The notes beneath the pieces are model-generated. The model saw only the letters and a list, made by a program, of their open reading frames with translations. It made no database searches and had not been told where the DNA came from. A stretch of 54,969 nt of DNA, from contig JAUQOU010000010.1 in assembly GCA_030550715.1 (NCBI GenBank), positions 1-54,969 of the forward strand, given 5' to 3'. Numbering within the stretch: the first letter of the stretch is position 1; the number at the start of each line of letters is the position of its first letter. Below, in pieces: positions 33,044-42,106 of the stretch. The stretch comes from a bacterium. GTDB lineage: Bacteria > Calescibacteriota > Calescibacteriia > Calescibacteriales > Calescibacteriaceae. The translations under genes were made by a program, and so were the position numbers.

Positions 33044-34417
33044 TTGAAAAAAATAAAACAAGATAAAAATCTCCCTCAATCTCAAGAACAAAAAAATACC
33101 TCCCAAATACAAAAAGAAACCCCTTCTGCTGAAAACGAAAGTATTATAAACTACGGAGAATCTCCCACAGTAGAGAAGAGAAAGCGAGAAAGGATTTTTC
33201 GTTTCCCTGACGAAGTCGCAAAAATAATAGACGATGTATGTGGCGGATGGAGAAGAGATTATCTATACTACCTAGCAAAAGCGAGTTTTGAACTTGCTGA
33301 GGTCTTTCACAGAGGAGAAAATTTTCCTCTGAACCTTGAAACTGTCTTCCCATATACTTTCTACTTCTTTCCAAAAACTTTTTCTTCATCGTTCACAATA
33401 TTCCGGAGTTTGAGAGATGTTATAAAAAAGATTTTGGATGGTAAAGATGAAGTTGTTTTTTATGATATATCTGCTGGGACTTGTTCCGCAAGTGTTGCCT
33501 TTGCCGAAACTTTGAAAGAAATATACTTTGCAGATGAACAAAATCATAAAAACCAAATCCACGAAAGAAAAGACGACGGAAAAGATAAGTCAAAACATAA
33601 AAAAGCAAAAGAGAACAAAAAGAAAAAGATAAAGTTTTTTGTTCAGGATATATCTGATGCTGCACTTGAAATAGGTATAAGAATTCTCAATCAATCACTT
33701 GAAAATTTCCCTTTTGATTTTGAGGTGAAAAAGATTGTTTCAGATGCAAGCAGGTTGAAAATCAAACAAGATAATCCAGACATAGCTGTAATCTCATACT
33801 CTCTATACGATATTTTCAGAGAAGATGTTGAATATATGATTGTTTGGGTTAAGGGAGTTTTGAAATCTATTTCTCCGCATGGTATTTTAATTATTGTTGA
33901 ACCATCTTTGAAAAAGAGGGGATCGCTTTTTATCATGAAAATCAGAGATGCTCTTTCAGATTATGTTGTAGCTCCGTGTCCGCTTGTAAATTTTTGCCCT
34001 ATGCTCAAAAGAGGTGATGATTGGTGCCATTTTGGTGTAAGATGGGTTCCACCTTTTTCTCTCACTCGTGCTATCAACCTAATTGGAGGAAGACCGCCGG
34101 ACATCAATTTTTCTTACCTTGTTCTCTCGCAGAGCAGAGATGAGTACTTTAATTTACCGCCGAAGGATATAGGAAGGGTTGTGAGCCATCGGCTTGAAGA
34201 AAAGGGCAGAATAAGGTTCTGGCTATGTAAAGACGGAGAAAAGCAACTTTTCCAATTCGTCAAAAAAAACATCTCTGATGAAAATAAAGATGTCTTTTAT
34301 GTCCATTCGGGAGATCTTGTTTTGGTTCAGTCATACGAGAAAAAGGAGAATTTTTTTGAAATAAAAAAAGATACGAGATTTTCAATAATCCACAAGCTTT
34401 TTGACTTTGACTTTTGA
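33044..34417 (+). CDS. Rsm22/METTL17-like methyltransferase-fold protein
   Basis: A 457-residue protein. Residues 130-320 carry a Rossmann-like methyltransferase fold: VVFYDISAGTCSAS is the motif I region, an SD-type acid follows, and GILIIVEPSLKKRGSLFIMKIRDAL is strand 4. The signature APCPLVNFCPML...DWCHF (about 306-330) contains the cysteines that bind an Fe-S cluster in mitochondrial METTL17/Rsm22, ribosome small-subunit assembly factors. A basic insertion (HKNQIHERKDDGKDKSKHKK) interrupts the fold near 170. Starting inside the tRNA (GTG 33011) would give a tRNA-encoded N-terminus, so the TTG at 33044 is the first sensible start. Ribosome association is inferred from the family. Confidence 0.8.
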   Translation: MKKIKQDKNLPQSQEQKNTSQIQKETPSAENESIINYGESPTVEKRKRERIFRFPDEVAKIIDDVCGGWRRDYLYYLAKASFELAEVFHRGENFPLNLETVFPYTFYFFPKTFSSSFTIFRSLRDVIKKILDGKDEVVFYDISAGTCSASVAFAETLKEIYFADEQNHKNQIHERKDDGKDKSKHKKAKENKKKKIKFFVQDISDAALEIGIRILNQSLENFPFDFEVKKIVSDASRLKIKQDNPDIAVISYSLYDIFREDVEYMIVWVKGVLKSISPHGILIIVEPSLKKRGSLFIMKIRDALSDYVVAPCPLVNFCPMLKRGDDWCHFGVRWVPPFSLTRAINLIGGRPPDINFSYLVLSQSRDEYFNLPPKDIGRVVSHRLEEKGRIRFWLCKDGEKQLFQFVKKNISDENKDVFYVHSGDLVLVQSYEKKENFFEIKKDTRFSIIHKLFDFDF

Positions 34418-34531
34418 GAAAGATTTTTCCGAAAATGCAAATTATTTGCTGTGATGTTTTAAATTTATTTAAGCGCTGTCTTTTTGTTATCTTTTTGCCT
34501 TTGCTGAATTCCTACTTTCTTTTTTTGAATC

Positions 34532-35284
34532 ATGAAGGAGGAAAAAGAAAAAGTTATTCTTGAGGTAGAGAGTTCGGAAAAACATAAGGAAAATAAAACA
34601 GAATCCTCTGATAAAAAAAAGGAGAAGTCCGTAGAAGGCGCATCTCCAACAGAAGAACTCGATAAAAATCTTCCTGCCGAAAGCGTATCGCAATCAGGTG
34701 TTTCAGATTCTGTTGTAGAAGAAGAAATTGCTGAAAAAGAGGTTTTTGAAGAAGAAAAAGAAGATATTGACTCTCTGAAACGAAAAGTCGAACTTCTCAC
34801 AAAGAAGGTTGATGATCTTACATCAGAAATTGAAAAATTAAAATCGCTGAGCGAAGAATACAAAACAAAATGGATATACACTTTTTCAGAATACGAAAAT
34901 TATAGAAAGCGAGTGAAAAACGAAATAGAAATTGCAGTAAGAGAGAACACAATAAAAATACTTTCAAACTTTCTCAACGCAATAGATAGTATTGATTTTG
35001 CCCTTGAATATATAAAAGATGAAGAAACAAAAAAAGGAGTTGAGCTGGTTCGTAAGATGATTCTTGACTCTCTTTTGAGTTCTGGATTGAAAGAGATTGA
35101 AGTGAAAGAAGGAGAAAAGTTTTCTCCTGAAAAATGTGAGGTTGTCTCTTTTGAGCTCTCAGACGAACTTGAAGATGGAACTATAATCAAGGTTATCAGA
35201 AGGGGATTTGAGTTTGATGGGAGAGTTGTAAGACCCGCTCAGGTTGTTGTAGCTAAAAAGGTAGAACAGAAGCCAGAGCAATAA
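34532..35284 (+). CDS. grpE: Nucleotide exchange factor GrpE
   Basis: GrpE releases ADP from DnaK in the Hsp70 cycle. The C-terminal 165 residues hold the conserved parts: a long dimerisation coiled coil (LKRKVELLTKKVDDLTSEIEKL), KWIYTFSEYENYRKRVKNE, and the beta-wing domain with GLKEIEVKEGEKFSPEKCE and FDGRVVRPAQVVVAKK. The first 80 residues are an acidic, low-complexity extension, longer than in E. coli GrpE. No dnaK or dnaJ is adjacent; the nearest stress gene is hsp20, 1.6 kb upstream. Confidence 0.93.
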   Translation: MKEEKEKVILEVESSEKHKENKTESSDKKKEKSVEGASPTEELDKNLPAESVSQSGVSDSVVEEEIAEKEVFEEEKEDIDSLKRKVELLTKKVDDLTSEIEKLKSLSEEYKTKWIYTFSEYENYRKRVKNEIEIAVRENTIKILSNFLNAIDSIDFALEYIKDEETKKGVELVRKMILDSLLSSGLKEIEVKEGEKFSPEKCEVVSFELSDELEDGTIIKVIRRGFEFDGRVVRPAQVVVAKKVEQKPEQ

Positions 35285-35401
35285 AATGCTCTGAAATTAC
35301 CTCTGCAATAGAAATCTTTATGCAATTTGAGTGAAAAGCAGAACCCATTTTTTGACCGAAAAAGCAATTTATCATGCAAGTTTTTTAATATATGCTTTAA
35401 G

Positions 35402-36433
35402 ATGGAAAGCGAGAATATTAAGGTTCTTTGGAGAGAATTCAGGTCTTTGAAAATAAGCTCGTATTACATACCTTTTGAGAAGTTGAGGAAAGTTCTCACT
35501 CTTGACCTTGCGCTAAGGTGCGTAGAAGACGCGTATAGATATACAGCTTTGGCAAGGTCAGAGCTTCAGATGCCATCAAAGGAATATTTTTTCTACGAAG
35601 ACGGAGATATGAGAATTATGCCAGCTGTTGCGAAAATAGATGGTGAGATTGTGACGGGCATGAAAATAGTAAGTGTTCACTTTAACAACCCAAAGTCAAA
35701 TCTTCCAACAGTTATTGGTTTTTTCGTTTTAGTTGATTCTAAAACCGGTTCTCTTCTGAGTGTTTTTGATGCCACATATCTTACCTCTATGAGAACAGGA
35801 GCATCAGGTGCCGTATCCGCAAAATATTTTCTGAAAGATAAAGAGAGAATCAAAGTGGGAATAATAGGTTGTGGAGTTCAAGCAAGAACTCAAATTATCT
35901 TTTTATCTCATCTGAAAAAAATAGAGGAACTTTTGATATACGATATTTCAGAAAAAGCGATGGAGGGTTTCTCTTCTTTTGTGAAGAGAATCGGATTATC
36001 TCCACGCATAGCAAAAACACTTTATGATTTTTCAAAATGCGATATTGTTATAACTCTTACTCCTTCTCGTGAGCCATTCGTTATGCCAGAACACGTTGAA
36101 AATGTCAAACTTATAAACGCTATGGGAGCCGACGCTCCGGGAAAGCAAGAACTACACCCGCAAATCCTCAGGGACTCAACAATAATTGTAGATAACCTAA
36201 CCCAATCGGTTCATGCGGGAGAGATAAATGTTCCATTGAAAAATGGAGAGATAACCCAAGATATGATTTTCGGTGAGATAGGAGAGGTTATAGCTGGATT
36301 AAAGACACCTCCTGATAACAGAAGAATTGTTTTTGATTCAACAGGTATAGCTATTTTAGACCTTTTTGTAGGTTTTGGAGTATATAAGTCCGCTCGGGAA
36401 AAGGGGCTTCTGAAAAGTTTCAAAATACACTGA
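35402..36433 (+). CDS. Ornithine cyclodeaminase / mu-crystallin family protein
   Basis: A 343-residue NAD(P)-binding protein (ATG 35402; the frame is open upstream but without a family-like N-terminus). MKIVSVHFNNPKSNLPTV near 90, DATYLTSMRTGASGAVSAKYF near 130 and the dinucleotide motif VGIIGCGVQARTQI near 155 define the family. Members act as ornithine cyclodeaminase, alanine dehydrogenase or ketimine reductase, and the substrate cannot be read from the sequence. GEIGEVIAGLKTPP near 300 is also conserved. TATATG lies 7 bp before the ATG, weaker than the other -10-like elements. Confidence 0.88.
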   Translation: MESENIKVLWREFRSLKISSYYIPFEKLRKVLTLDLALRCVEDAYRYTALARSELQMPSKEYFFYEDGDMRIMPAVAKIDGEIVTGMKIVSVHFNNPKSNLPTVIGFFVLVDSKTGSLLSVFDATYLTSMRTGASGAVSAKYFLKDKERIKVGIIGCGVQARTQIIFLSHLKKIEELLIYDISEKAMEGFSSFVKRIGLSPRIAKTLYDFSKCDIVITLTPSREPFVMPEHVENVKLINAMGADAPGKQELHPQILRDSTIIVDNLTQSVHAGEINVPLKNGEITQDMIFGEIGEVIAGLKTPPDNRRIVFDSTGIAILDLFVGFGVYKSAREKGLLKSFKIH

Positions 36434-36451
36434 TTTTTTTATTTTGAGAAC

Positions 36452-37282
36452 ATGCTAACGAGAATTTTGAGTTTTTTTGGTTCTATGACGCTTTATGAGA
36501 AGCTCGGCTTTGCGGTTTTTATATTACTTATTTTGATTGCGCTTTCATATCCTTTTCTCCCATATACATACTACGAGCAGAATCCTGAAAAAGTCCTTAT
36601 CTCTTTTTCTCGTGAGCATATATTTGGCACAGATGAGCTTGGAAGAGATCTTTTCTCCCGTATCTCCTATGGAATTGGTGTATCTTTGAGGGTCGCTTTT
36701 CTTGCTACTCTTACTGCTACCTTGCTTGGCACAACGATTGGAATAATATCAGGTTGGTTCGGTGGTTCGGTAGACATAATCATAATGAGGGCAATTGACT
36801 TTTTCATATCAATTCCTGAAATAATTCTCATTGTTATAGTATCTTTTGTTCTCGGAAGGGGTGAGTTATCAATAGCTACTGCAATAGGTATTGTCTCGTG
36901 GATATCTGTTGCAAGAGTTGTTCGTTCGGAGGTGATGAAAATAAAGAGCATGGAGTTTGTAGATTCTGCTATAATTTTGGGGAATCCGTCCTGGAGGATT
37001 ATGTTAAGGCATATACTTCCGAACATCTTCCCTGTTGTTATAACTATGCTTGTTCTTAGGATTCCGGTTTCGATACTCACTGAGTCGGGACTTTCGTTTG
37101 TAGGACTTGGTTTGAGACCTCCTGCATCTTCTCTTGGTGTTCTTGCGGAAGAAGGTTTCAGAGCTATATCGCTTTTCCCGCGCCTTACTATAATACCGTC
37201 TCTCTTTATAGTCCTTCTTGTGTGGAGTTCTAACGTCATAGGAGAGTATATATCTTCAAGGCAGAGAAGGACTTCTCTTTGA
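36452..37282 (+). CDS. ABC transporter permease, DppC/OppC family
   Basis: A 276-residue inner-membrane permease of a dipeptide/oligopeptide/nickel-type importer. It has the family N-terminus with HIFGTDELGRDLFSRISYG (about 50-68), six hydrophobic segments, and the EAA loop EFVDSAIILGNPSWRIMLRHILPN (about 169-192) that contacts the ATPase. LTESGLSFVGLGLRPP follows. The partner permease (DppB), binding protein and ATPases are all missing around it, which is unusual for these normally clustered genes. TATTTT lies 6 bp before the ATG. Confidence 0.92.
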   Translation: MLTRILSFFGSMTLYEKLGFAVFILLILIALSYPFLPYTYYEQNPEKVLISFSREHIFGTDELGRDLFSRISYGIGVSLRVAFLATLTATLLGTTIGIISGWFGGSVDIIIMRAIDFFISIPEIILIVIVSFVLGRGELSIATAIGIVSWISVARVVRSEVMKIKSMEFVDSAIILGNPSWRIMLRHILPNIFPVVITMLVLRIPVSILTESGLSFVGLGLRPPASSLGVLAEEGFRAISLFPRLTIIPSLFIVLLVWSSNVIGEYISSRQRRTSL

Positions 37283-37333
37283 GAGGTTTTTAGAGGTGTT
37301 TATTGATTGCTGCTGTATATCTTACACTTAATT

Positions 37334-37362
37334 TGACGCTTAAAATATAAGAAATTAAACTC
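37334..37362 (+). promoter_or_regulatory. Putative sigma70-type promoter for the helicase gene
   Basis: TTGACG (37334-37339), exactly 17 bp, then TAAACT (37357-37362). The predicted start leaves about 15 nt of leader before the ATG at 37384. This is the best two-box promoter in the window. Confidence 0.6.
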
Positions 37363-37383
37363 TGAAAAATTACTTGACTTTTT

Positions 37384-39723
37384 ATGCAGAGAGATTTTAG
37401 AACCGTTATCATATCAGAGGAATCTTATTTTACGCTAAACGGTGGGTTTGCCGTAGTATATTTGAAAGACGGGAAAGGAGACAGAATAATAAAAGATTGC
37501 ATTGATGTATCGCGTGCTGGTTTGAAATTGCCTTACAGATTTTTGAACCCGCTTCAGACAGCATTTTTTTATTACTGGGTTCCGGAGAAAGATAAAAGTA
37601 TTTTGTGTGTTGCTCCCACAAGCGCGGGAAAAACAGGACTCATATACACTTTCTTTTCAGCTTTCAGTGGAAAGAAATTGTATCTTGCTCCAACAAAAGC
37701 CCTCTGTGATGAAAAATTCAAAGAGTTCTCCAAAATTTTCGGCAAAGAAAATGTTTCAATAAGAACAGGAGATAAATTTGACTTTCTTCCACCAGATACC
37801 GAGTATATTGTTTCAACTTATGAAAGTTGCCTTGCTTCCGCTCGCTCCGGTAGCTCATGGTTTGAAGAGGTACAAGCAATATGTATTGATGAAGTCCATT
37901 TCCTCATGTTCGGGGGTTCAAGAGGTATATTTTTAGAGGAACTTATCGCTCACGCAAGGGCGAGAGGGAAAAGCATTTTAGCTCTTTCAGCTACTATACC
38001 AAAAAGCGCAGCAGAAGAATATTCTCAATGGCTTTCAGCAAAACTCTTTTACTCCTCGTGGAGACCTGTCCCGCTTGAAAGAAAAATAAAACCACTGAGT
38101 GAGATTGAAAAAGAAATTTTTGGAACGAGGTTGAAGGGGGATGTAGCAGAAAGAATCGTTAATGTTGCTCTGAAAATCTGCAAAAGTCAAAAGGTTCTCA
38201 TTTTCGTATATAAAAAAGTTCTTGGCTGGAAAATCCTTGAAGAGTTTGACAGGCAGGGTTATGGTGTCATAAACGAATCTGTTCCTTTTGAGAAAAGAAC
38301 AAGGGTTCTACCTGATAAGGCAGTTGTAGGTTTCCACAACGCAGATATACCTTATGAGGAAAGAGTGGAGATGGAGAGAAGTTTCAGAGAGGGAAATCTG
38401 CGTTTCCTCGTTGCAACTCAGACCATGGCTTATGGAGTAAATCTTCCCGCAGATGAAGCTCTCATAATAGTCAGACATCACATATCAAAAACTCTTCCTG
38501 ATACATCAACGATACTGCAGATGGAAGGTAGAGTGGGAAGGTTCGGAATATCTGAAAAAGGAATCTCACGCATAATCCCGCTTTCTGGCGAAAATGTTCT
38601 CAAAAGAGAGCTTGAAAAATTTTTCAACTCTCCTGATACAAGGACTTCTCTTGAAAAACTTCTTGAGGGGGATTCAGAAAAGAGAATAAGCGATGTTGAT
38701 GCTATGACTCTTCTTGTTCTCGGAATTATTGTTTCAAATAAGATAGACCTTACAAAGATGGATTGGGCTGAGGAAGAAATACGCCGGATTCTTTCTTTCA
38801 TGAAAACATCTTTTTCTGTTGAGATCTCTCACATATTGTCTATTCTGGAAGAATCGGGTTGTATAAAAGGTGGAAAAGTCACTCCGCTTGGAAGAATACT
38901 TGCAAGCTCTCTTACCCCTCCTTCTGCGTACAAGGAGTTTTTGAAAAGATATAAGGGATTATCAGATAGCACAAAGCTGATGAGCCAAATTGCGTATATT
39001 ATAAGACCACTTCTTTTCTTCCGTGATTTTCAGAAAAACTTTGTAGATATGCTTCCTCAAAGATTAAGAGAAGAGATAGAGCTTGAAATATCTGATATTT
39101 ATGAGGAGGAGAGTATTTTGAATCTGTGGATGACAGGAAGGATATGGTGGTATTTTAGGAATCCGCCAGCGCAGTTTTATCTTCGTCCAGATGCCTTACA
39201 GCTTGTAAAATTTCTATCATCTCTCAAATTTCTCGGATACATAAGATTATCTTTGCGAGATATAATGAAGGTTGGAATGTCTTTGAGTTTTGGAGTTCAT
39301 CCCGAGTTCTCTCCGCTATGTGGAAGTGATAAGATAGGTTTTTCAAGAGCAAATGCAATATATCATACCGCGTCTCAGATGAGGTTGAGTTTTAAATCCT
39401 GTTTTCAGATGCTCAAAAGCAAAGATTCTGATTTTTCGCAAGCTATTTTCAGAACTATGCTGAAAAGAGCAGAGTTTATAGATACTTCTTTGAGGTCGGA
39501 ATGGGCTCAGTATGACCCACAAAAAAGAGAAGAGAGATTAAAAGTGATAGAGAGAATAAACCATGAGATAAACATAATTTTTTCGGCTTTTGAGGGGATT
39601 GAAAGTGAAGATGATCTTTTTGATGAGGAGTTAGCGAGAATCATAGTTTTTGTAAAAGAAGGGAGTATAAGGGCTGCTGAAATGAGCCGTGATGAGCTCA
39701 AAAAATTCCTCCAAGAGGAGTAA
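37384..39723 (+). CDS. Ski2-like DEAD/DEAH-box helicase
   Basis: A 779-residue superfamily 2 helicase. Walker A is APTSAGKTG (78-86), motif Ia LAPTKALCDEK, motif II DEVH (169-172), motif III LSATIP near 206, motif V around TQTMAYGVNLPADE and motif VI QMEGRVGRFG, where the usual QxxGRAGR alanine is valine. The opening FLNPLQTAFFYYW resembles a Q-motif region. The C-terminal 300 residues hold a winged-helix and helical region as in Hel308/Ski2 relatives, without the zinc or RNA-binding extras of Lhr or SKI2. Substrate (DNA or RNA) is unknown. The gene stands alone, behind a clear promoter. Confidence 0.85.
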   Translation: MQRDFRTVIISEESYFTLNGGFAVVYLKDGKGDRIIKDCIDVSRAGLKLPYRFLNPLQTAFFYYWVPEKDKSILCVAPTSAGKTGLIYTFFSAFSGKKLYLAPTKALCDEKFKEFSKIFGKENVSIRTGDKFDFLPPDTEYIVSTYESCLASARSGSSWFEEVQAICIDEVHFLMFGGSRGIFLEELIAHARARGKSILALSATIPKSAAEEYSQWLSAKLFYSSWRPVPLERKIKPLSEIEKEIFGTRLKGDVAERIVNVALKICKSQKVLIFVYKKVLGWKILEEFDRQGYGVINESVPFEKRTRVLPDKAVVGFHNADIPYEERVEMERSFREGNLRFLVATQTMAYGVNLPADEALIIVRHHISKTLPDTSTILQMEGRVGRFGISEKGISRIIPLSGENVLKRELEKFFNSPDTRTSLEKLLEGDSEKRISDVDAMTLLVLGIIVSNKIDLTKMDWAEEEIRRILSFMKTSFSVEISHILSILEESGCIKGGKVTPLGRILASSLTPPSAYKEFLKRYKGLSDSTKLMSQIAYIIRPLLFFRDFQKNFVDMLPQRLREEIELEISDIYEEESILNLWMTGRIWWYFRNPPAQFYLRPDALQLVKFLSSLKFLGYIRLSLRDIMKVGMSLSFGVHPEFSPLCGSDKIGFSRANAIYHTASQMRLSFKSCFQMLKSKDSDFSQAIFRTMLKRAEFIDTSLRSEWAQYDPQKREERLKVIERINHEINIIFSAFEGIESEDDLFDEELARIIVFVKEGSIRAAEMSRDELKKFLQEE

Positions 39724-39740
39724 TATCAAAAAAACTTGTT

Positions 39741-40886
39741 TTATATTCGTAGAATAACTTTCCCTGTTCCTTTTATTTCAAATGAATCAGAAGAAAATGA
39801 TATTTTCAAATCTCCTATTGCTCCTATGAAATTAGATACGGTTATTTTTGTATCTCCTGATAACGGCTTTACCACTGCTTTTTTTCCGTGAGTGAAGATA
39901 AAAATTTTTCCTTTACCTGAAAGTTCAACGATTTCAATTTTTTTGTTCACTTCTCTTGAGTTGTATTTGAAAGAAGAATCAAAACCAATAAGGAATGGTT
40001 CAAGTATAAAAGCTCTTTCTTCCTCTTGGAGTTCAAATCCAGATATATATTCTGCATTTACGCTTATTTCGCAGTTTATTCCTCGTATTTTTACGAATTT
40101 GTGATTTTTCCCACCAAACAGATCTTTTTCGGTTTTCCAGTTCCTGATTTTTTTCAGGGGGAAAATCTTGTAGCTTCCAGAAATAAATATGATAAAAGTT
40201 TCTCTTAAAATTATTTCGCTTTCGCCTTTTAGAGATATATCAAGGAATCGTCCTCTTTTGAGAAGTCCGTAATCTTTGAGTTCTCCTATTTCGTAAATCT
40301 CTTCCTCTTCTTTTTCTCTTGCTTTCTCCTTGATTTTTTCTTCTATTTCTCTTTCTTGGGGTTTCTCGCCAAGTCCTTCTAATTCTTCCTTTATTTCTTC
40401 TATTTTCTCTTCTATTTCTTCTACGGTTTCAGGTTCTGCTTTTTTCTCTTCTTTTACTTCTTCAATTTCTTCTTTTGGTATTTCTTCTGCTTCTTTTTTT
40501 TCTTCTTTCGGTTCAGCTTTTTTTGTTTCTTCTTTTTCTTTTTTCCTTTTTTCACATTCGTTCAGTAACTCCATAATTTTTTCGTTTTCAAAAAAGAGCA
40601 TAGCTCCTTCCCGAAGAGTTCTTTCAGCTTCTTCTATTTTTCCCGCTTCAAGAAGAGATCTTGCAAAATTTAAAAAAAGGCTCAGATTTTCGGGGTGCTT
40701 TGAGTAGAGTTCTTTGAAAACATCTGATGCTTTTTCAAAGTATCCTTTTTTGAAAAGAGCTATGCCATAGAGGTTATATATTCTTTCATCTTTTGTTTCT
40801 TTGAAGGATTTTTCTGCTATCTCAATTGCGGTGTCTAAATTTCCAGTTTTTATGAGTTCCTGAATCTTTTTAACTTGCTCACTCAT
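39741..40886 (-). CDS. TPR protein with C-terminal AIM24-like domain
   Basis: A 381-residue protein in three parts. Residues 1-112 hold three TPR-like helix pairs (GNLDTAIEIAEKSF, YFEKASDVFKELYSKHPENLSLFLNFARSLLEAGKIEEA). Residues 112-205 are a Glu/Lys-rich low-complexity linker. Residues 210-381 are a beta-rich domain resembling AIM24 (altered inheritance of mitochondria 24; PF01987): a GKGKIFIFTHGKK strand pair, then GDTKITVSNFIGAIGD and a final FEIKGTGKVILRI like the usual GPGTVWLQS end. AIM24 proteins have no defined bacterial function. The gene converges with the helicase (17 bp apart) and lies downstream of the PilZ gene on the same strand. Confidence 0.72.
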   Translation of the reverse strand: MSEQVKKIQELIKTGNLDTAIEIAEKSFKETKDERIYNLYGIALFKKGYFEKASDVFKELYSKHPENLSLFLNFARSLLEAGKIEEAERTLREGAMLFFENEKIMELLNECEKRKKEKEETKKAEPKEEKKEAEEIPKEEIEEVKEEKKAEPETVEEIEEKIEEIKEELEGLGEKPQEREIEEKIKEKAREKEEEEIYEIGELKDYGLLKRGRFLDISLKGESEIILRETFIIFISGSYKIFPLKKIRNWKTEKDLFGGKNHKFVKIRGINCEISVNAEYISGFELQEEERAFILEPFLIGFDSSFKYNSREVNKKIEIVELSGKGKIFIFTHGKKAVVKPLSGDTKITVSNFIGAIGDLKISFSSDSFEIKGTGKVILRI

Positions 40887-40980
40887 TATAAAGAAGTTTA
40901 ATAATTCGTTAATCAGGATGAAAAAGTAATTTGCTTTGTGAGAAAAATTTGTTATTCAACTGACCGAGGGAGTTAAGTGG

Positions 40981-41865
40981 TCAAGATTCGTACTCAAGTT
41001 TTCTTCTGAGCTCTTGTCTTTGTCTCATAAGCCAGTATTCTCTGATATTTTTTCTATCGTCGTCTAAGATTTCTGTAAATTGTATACCTAATCTTGTTTT
41101 TTTCTGCTCGGAATCACCGATAAATCTTATTTCTCCTTTTGCAGATACCATTGCCCATTCGTGCTTCTTCTGTCCTTCTTTTGTGGGTACTCTAAAAGCT
41201 AATTTAACTGGATCAAGCATTTTTACTTTATCTTTGGGGATTTCAACATCAATTCCTGTTCCATACTCGTTAATGTCAACCATTCTTCCCTGTATGGTTA
41301 TTCCATCTTTTAGCTCAACTATAACATCTATGGGTTCATTAGGGTCTACTTTAACTCTGTAAGCAGACCTTCCACTTTTTCTCTCTATTTTCTGCGGGAA
41401 CGAAAAAACCAGAGAAGTTTTATATACGCCTTTATATTGTGCATCAAATGAATATTTTCCGGCTGTGTCAGAGTACTCAAATGATACAACGACGCCGGGT
41501 TTTAGAGATTCTTTATATTTTGGGTTTTCAAACTCCTTCATAAGTACTGCGTACTCTCCTTTTATAGACACGATTTTTTCAATTAATGTGAAGTACGATC
41601 TTTCATCTCCGGGAATTTTTGCTTTTATAGGGAGTTGATACTTTGCGAGTTCTTGGAGGTGTTTTACTCTCACTTGTTCTTTATGCAGTTCTTCAACATA
41701 AAATAAAGTTACCTCTTTTTGCTCAAATTCTTGCATACTTTTTTCTCCTGATATTATTTTACTAATTTTTTCGTCTTCTTTCAATTTTGTTTGAAAATGT
41801 TTTTCTTTTTCAGTTTTCCCGTTTTTTTGTTCTTTGGTTTTGAAAAATAGATTTCCAAAAATCAT
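40981..41865 (-). CDS. PilZ-domain cyclic-di-GMP receptor, YcgR-like architecture
   Basis: A 294-residue protein. Residues 1-55 are polar. Residues 75-165 form a beta-rich YcgR-N-like domain (IPGDERSYFTLIEKIVSIKGEYAVL). The PilZ domain follows (about 170-275) with the arginine motif RKSGRSAYRVKV (RxxxR region) and DINEYGTGI where canonical PilZ has DxSxxG; the Ser is replaced by Asn. Such proteins bind c-di-GMP and act on motility or polysaccharide output. The start is sure: AAGGAGGT lies just upstream of the ATG. No diguanylate cyclase is in the window. Confidence 0.82.
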   Translation of the reverse strand: MIFGNLFFKTKEQKNGKTEKEKHFQTKLKEDEKISKIISGEKSMQEFEQKEVTLFYVEELHKEQVRVKHLQELAKYQLPIKAKIPGDERSYFTLIEKIVSIKGEYAVLMKEFENPKYKESLKPGVVVSFEYSDTAGKYSFDAQYKGVYKTSLVFSFPQKIERKSGRSAYRVKVDPNEPIDVIVELKDGITIQGRMVDINEYGTGIDVEIPKDKVKMLDPVKLAFRVPTKEGQKKHEWAMVSAKGEIRFIGDSEQKKTRLGIQFTEILDDDRKNIREYWLMRQRQELRRKLEYES

Positions 41866-41884
41866 CTTTTTTACCTCCTTTTCT

Positions 41885-41890
41885 ATAATA
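41885..41890 (-). promoter_or_regulatory. Possible -10 element of the PilZ gene
   Basis: Reverse strand TATTAT lies just upstream of the AAGGAGGT. The rest of the 241-bp gap to glyS (41866-42106) is AT-rich with no ORF or hairpin that I trust. Confidence 0.35.
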
Positions 41891-42106
41891 TATCGTAATC
41901 ATTCGAAAAAAAATTAATATTTTTTCAGAAAAAATAGAAAAAATTCTTTTTAGAAATGAATAAGTTCAAGGAATAAGGAATTTTTTATTTGCTAAAAGCA
42001 ACTATTTTTTAGGTAAGTTTTCAAAAGTTCAGTTTTTAACTCCCACCTCATTTTATCATTCGGCAAAAGACCGCGAACTGTTTAATCTCCCGGAGTTTTC
42101 TGTTTT

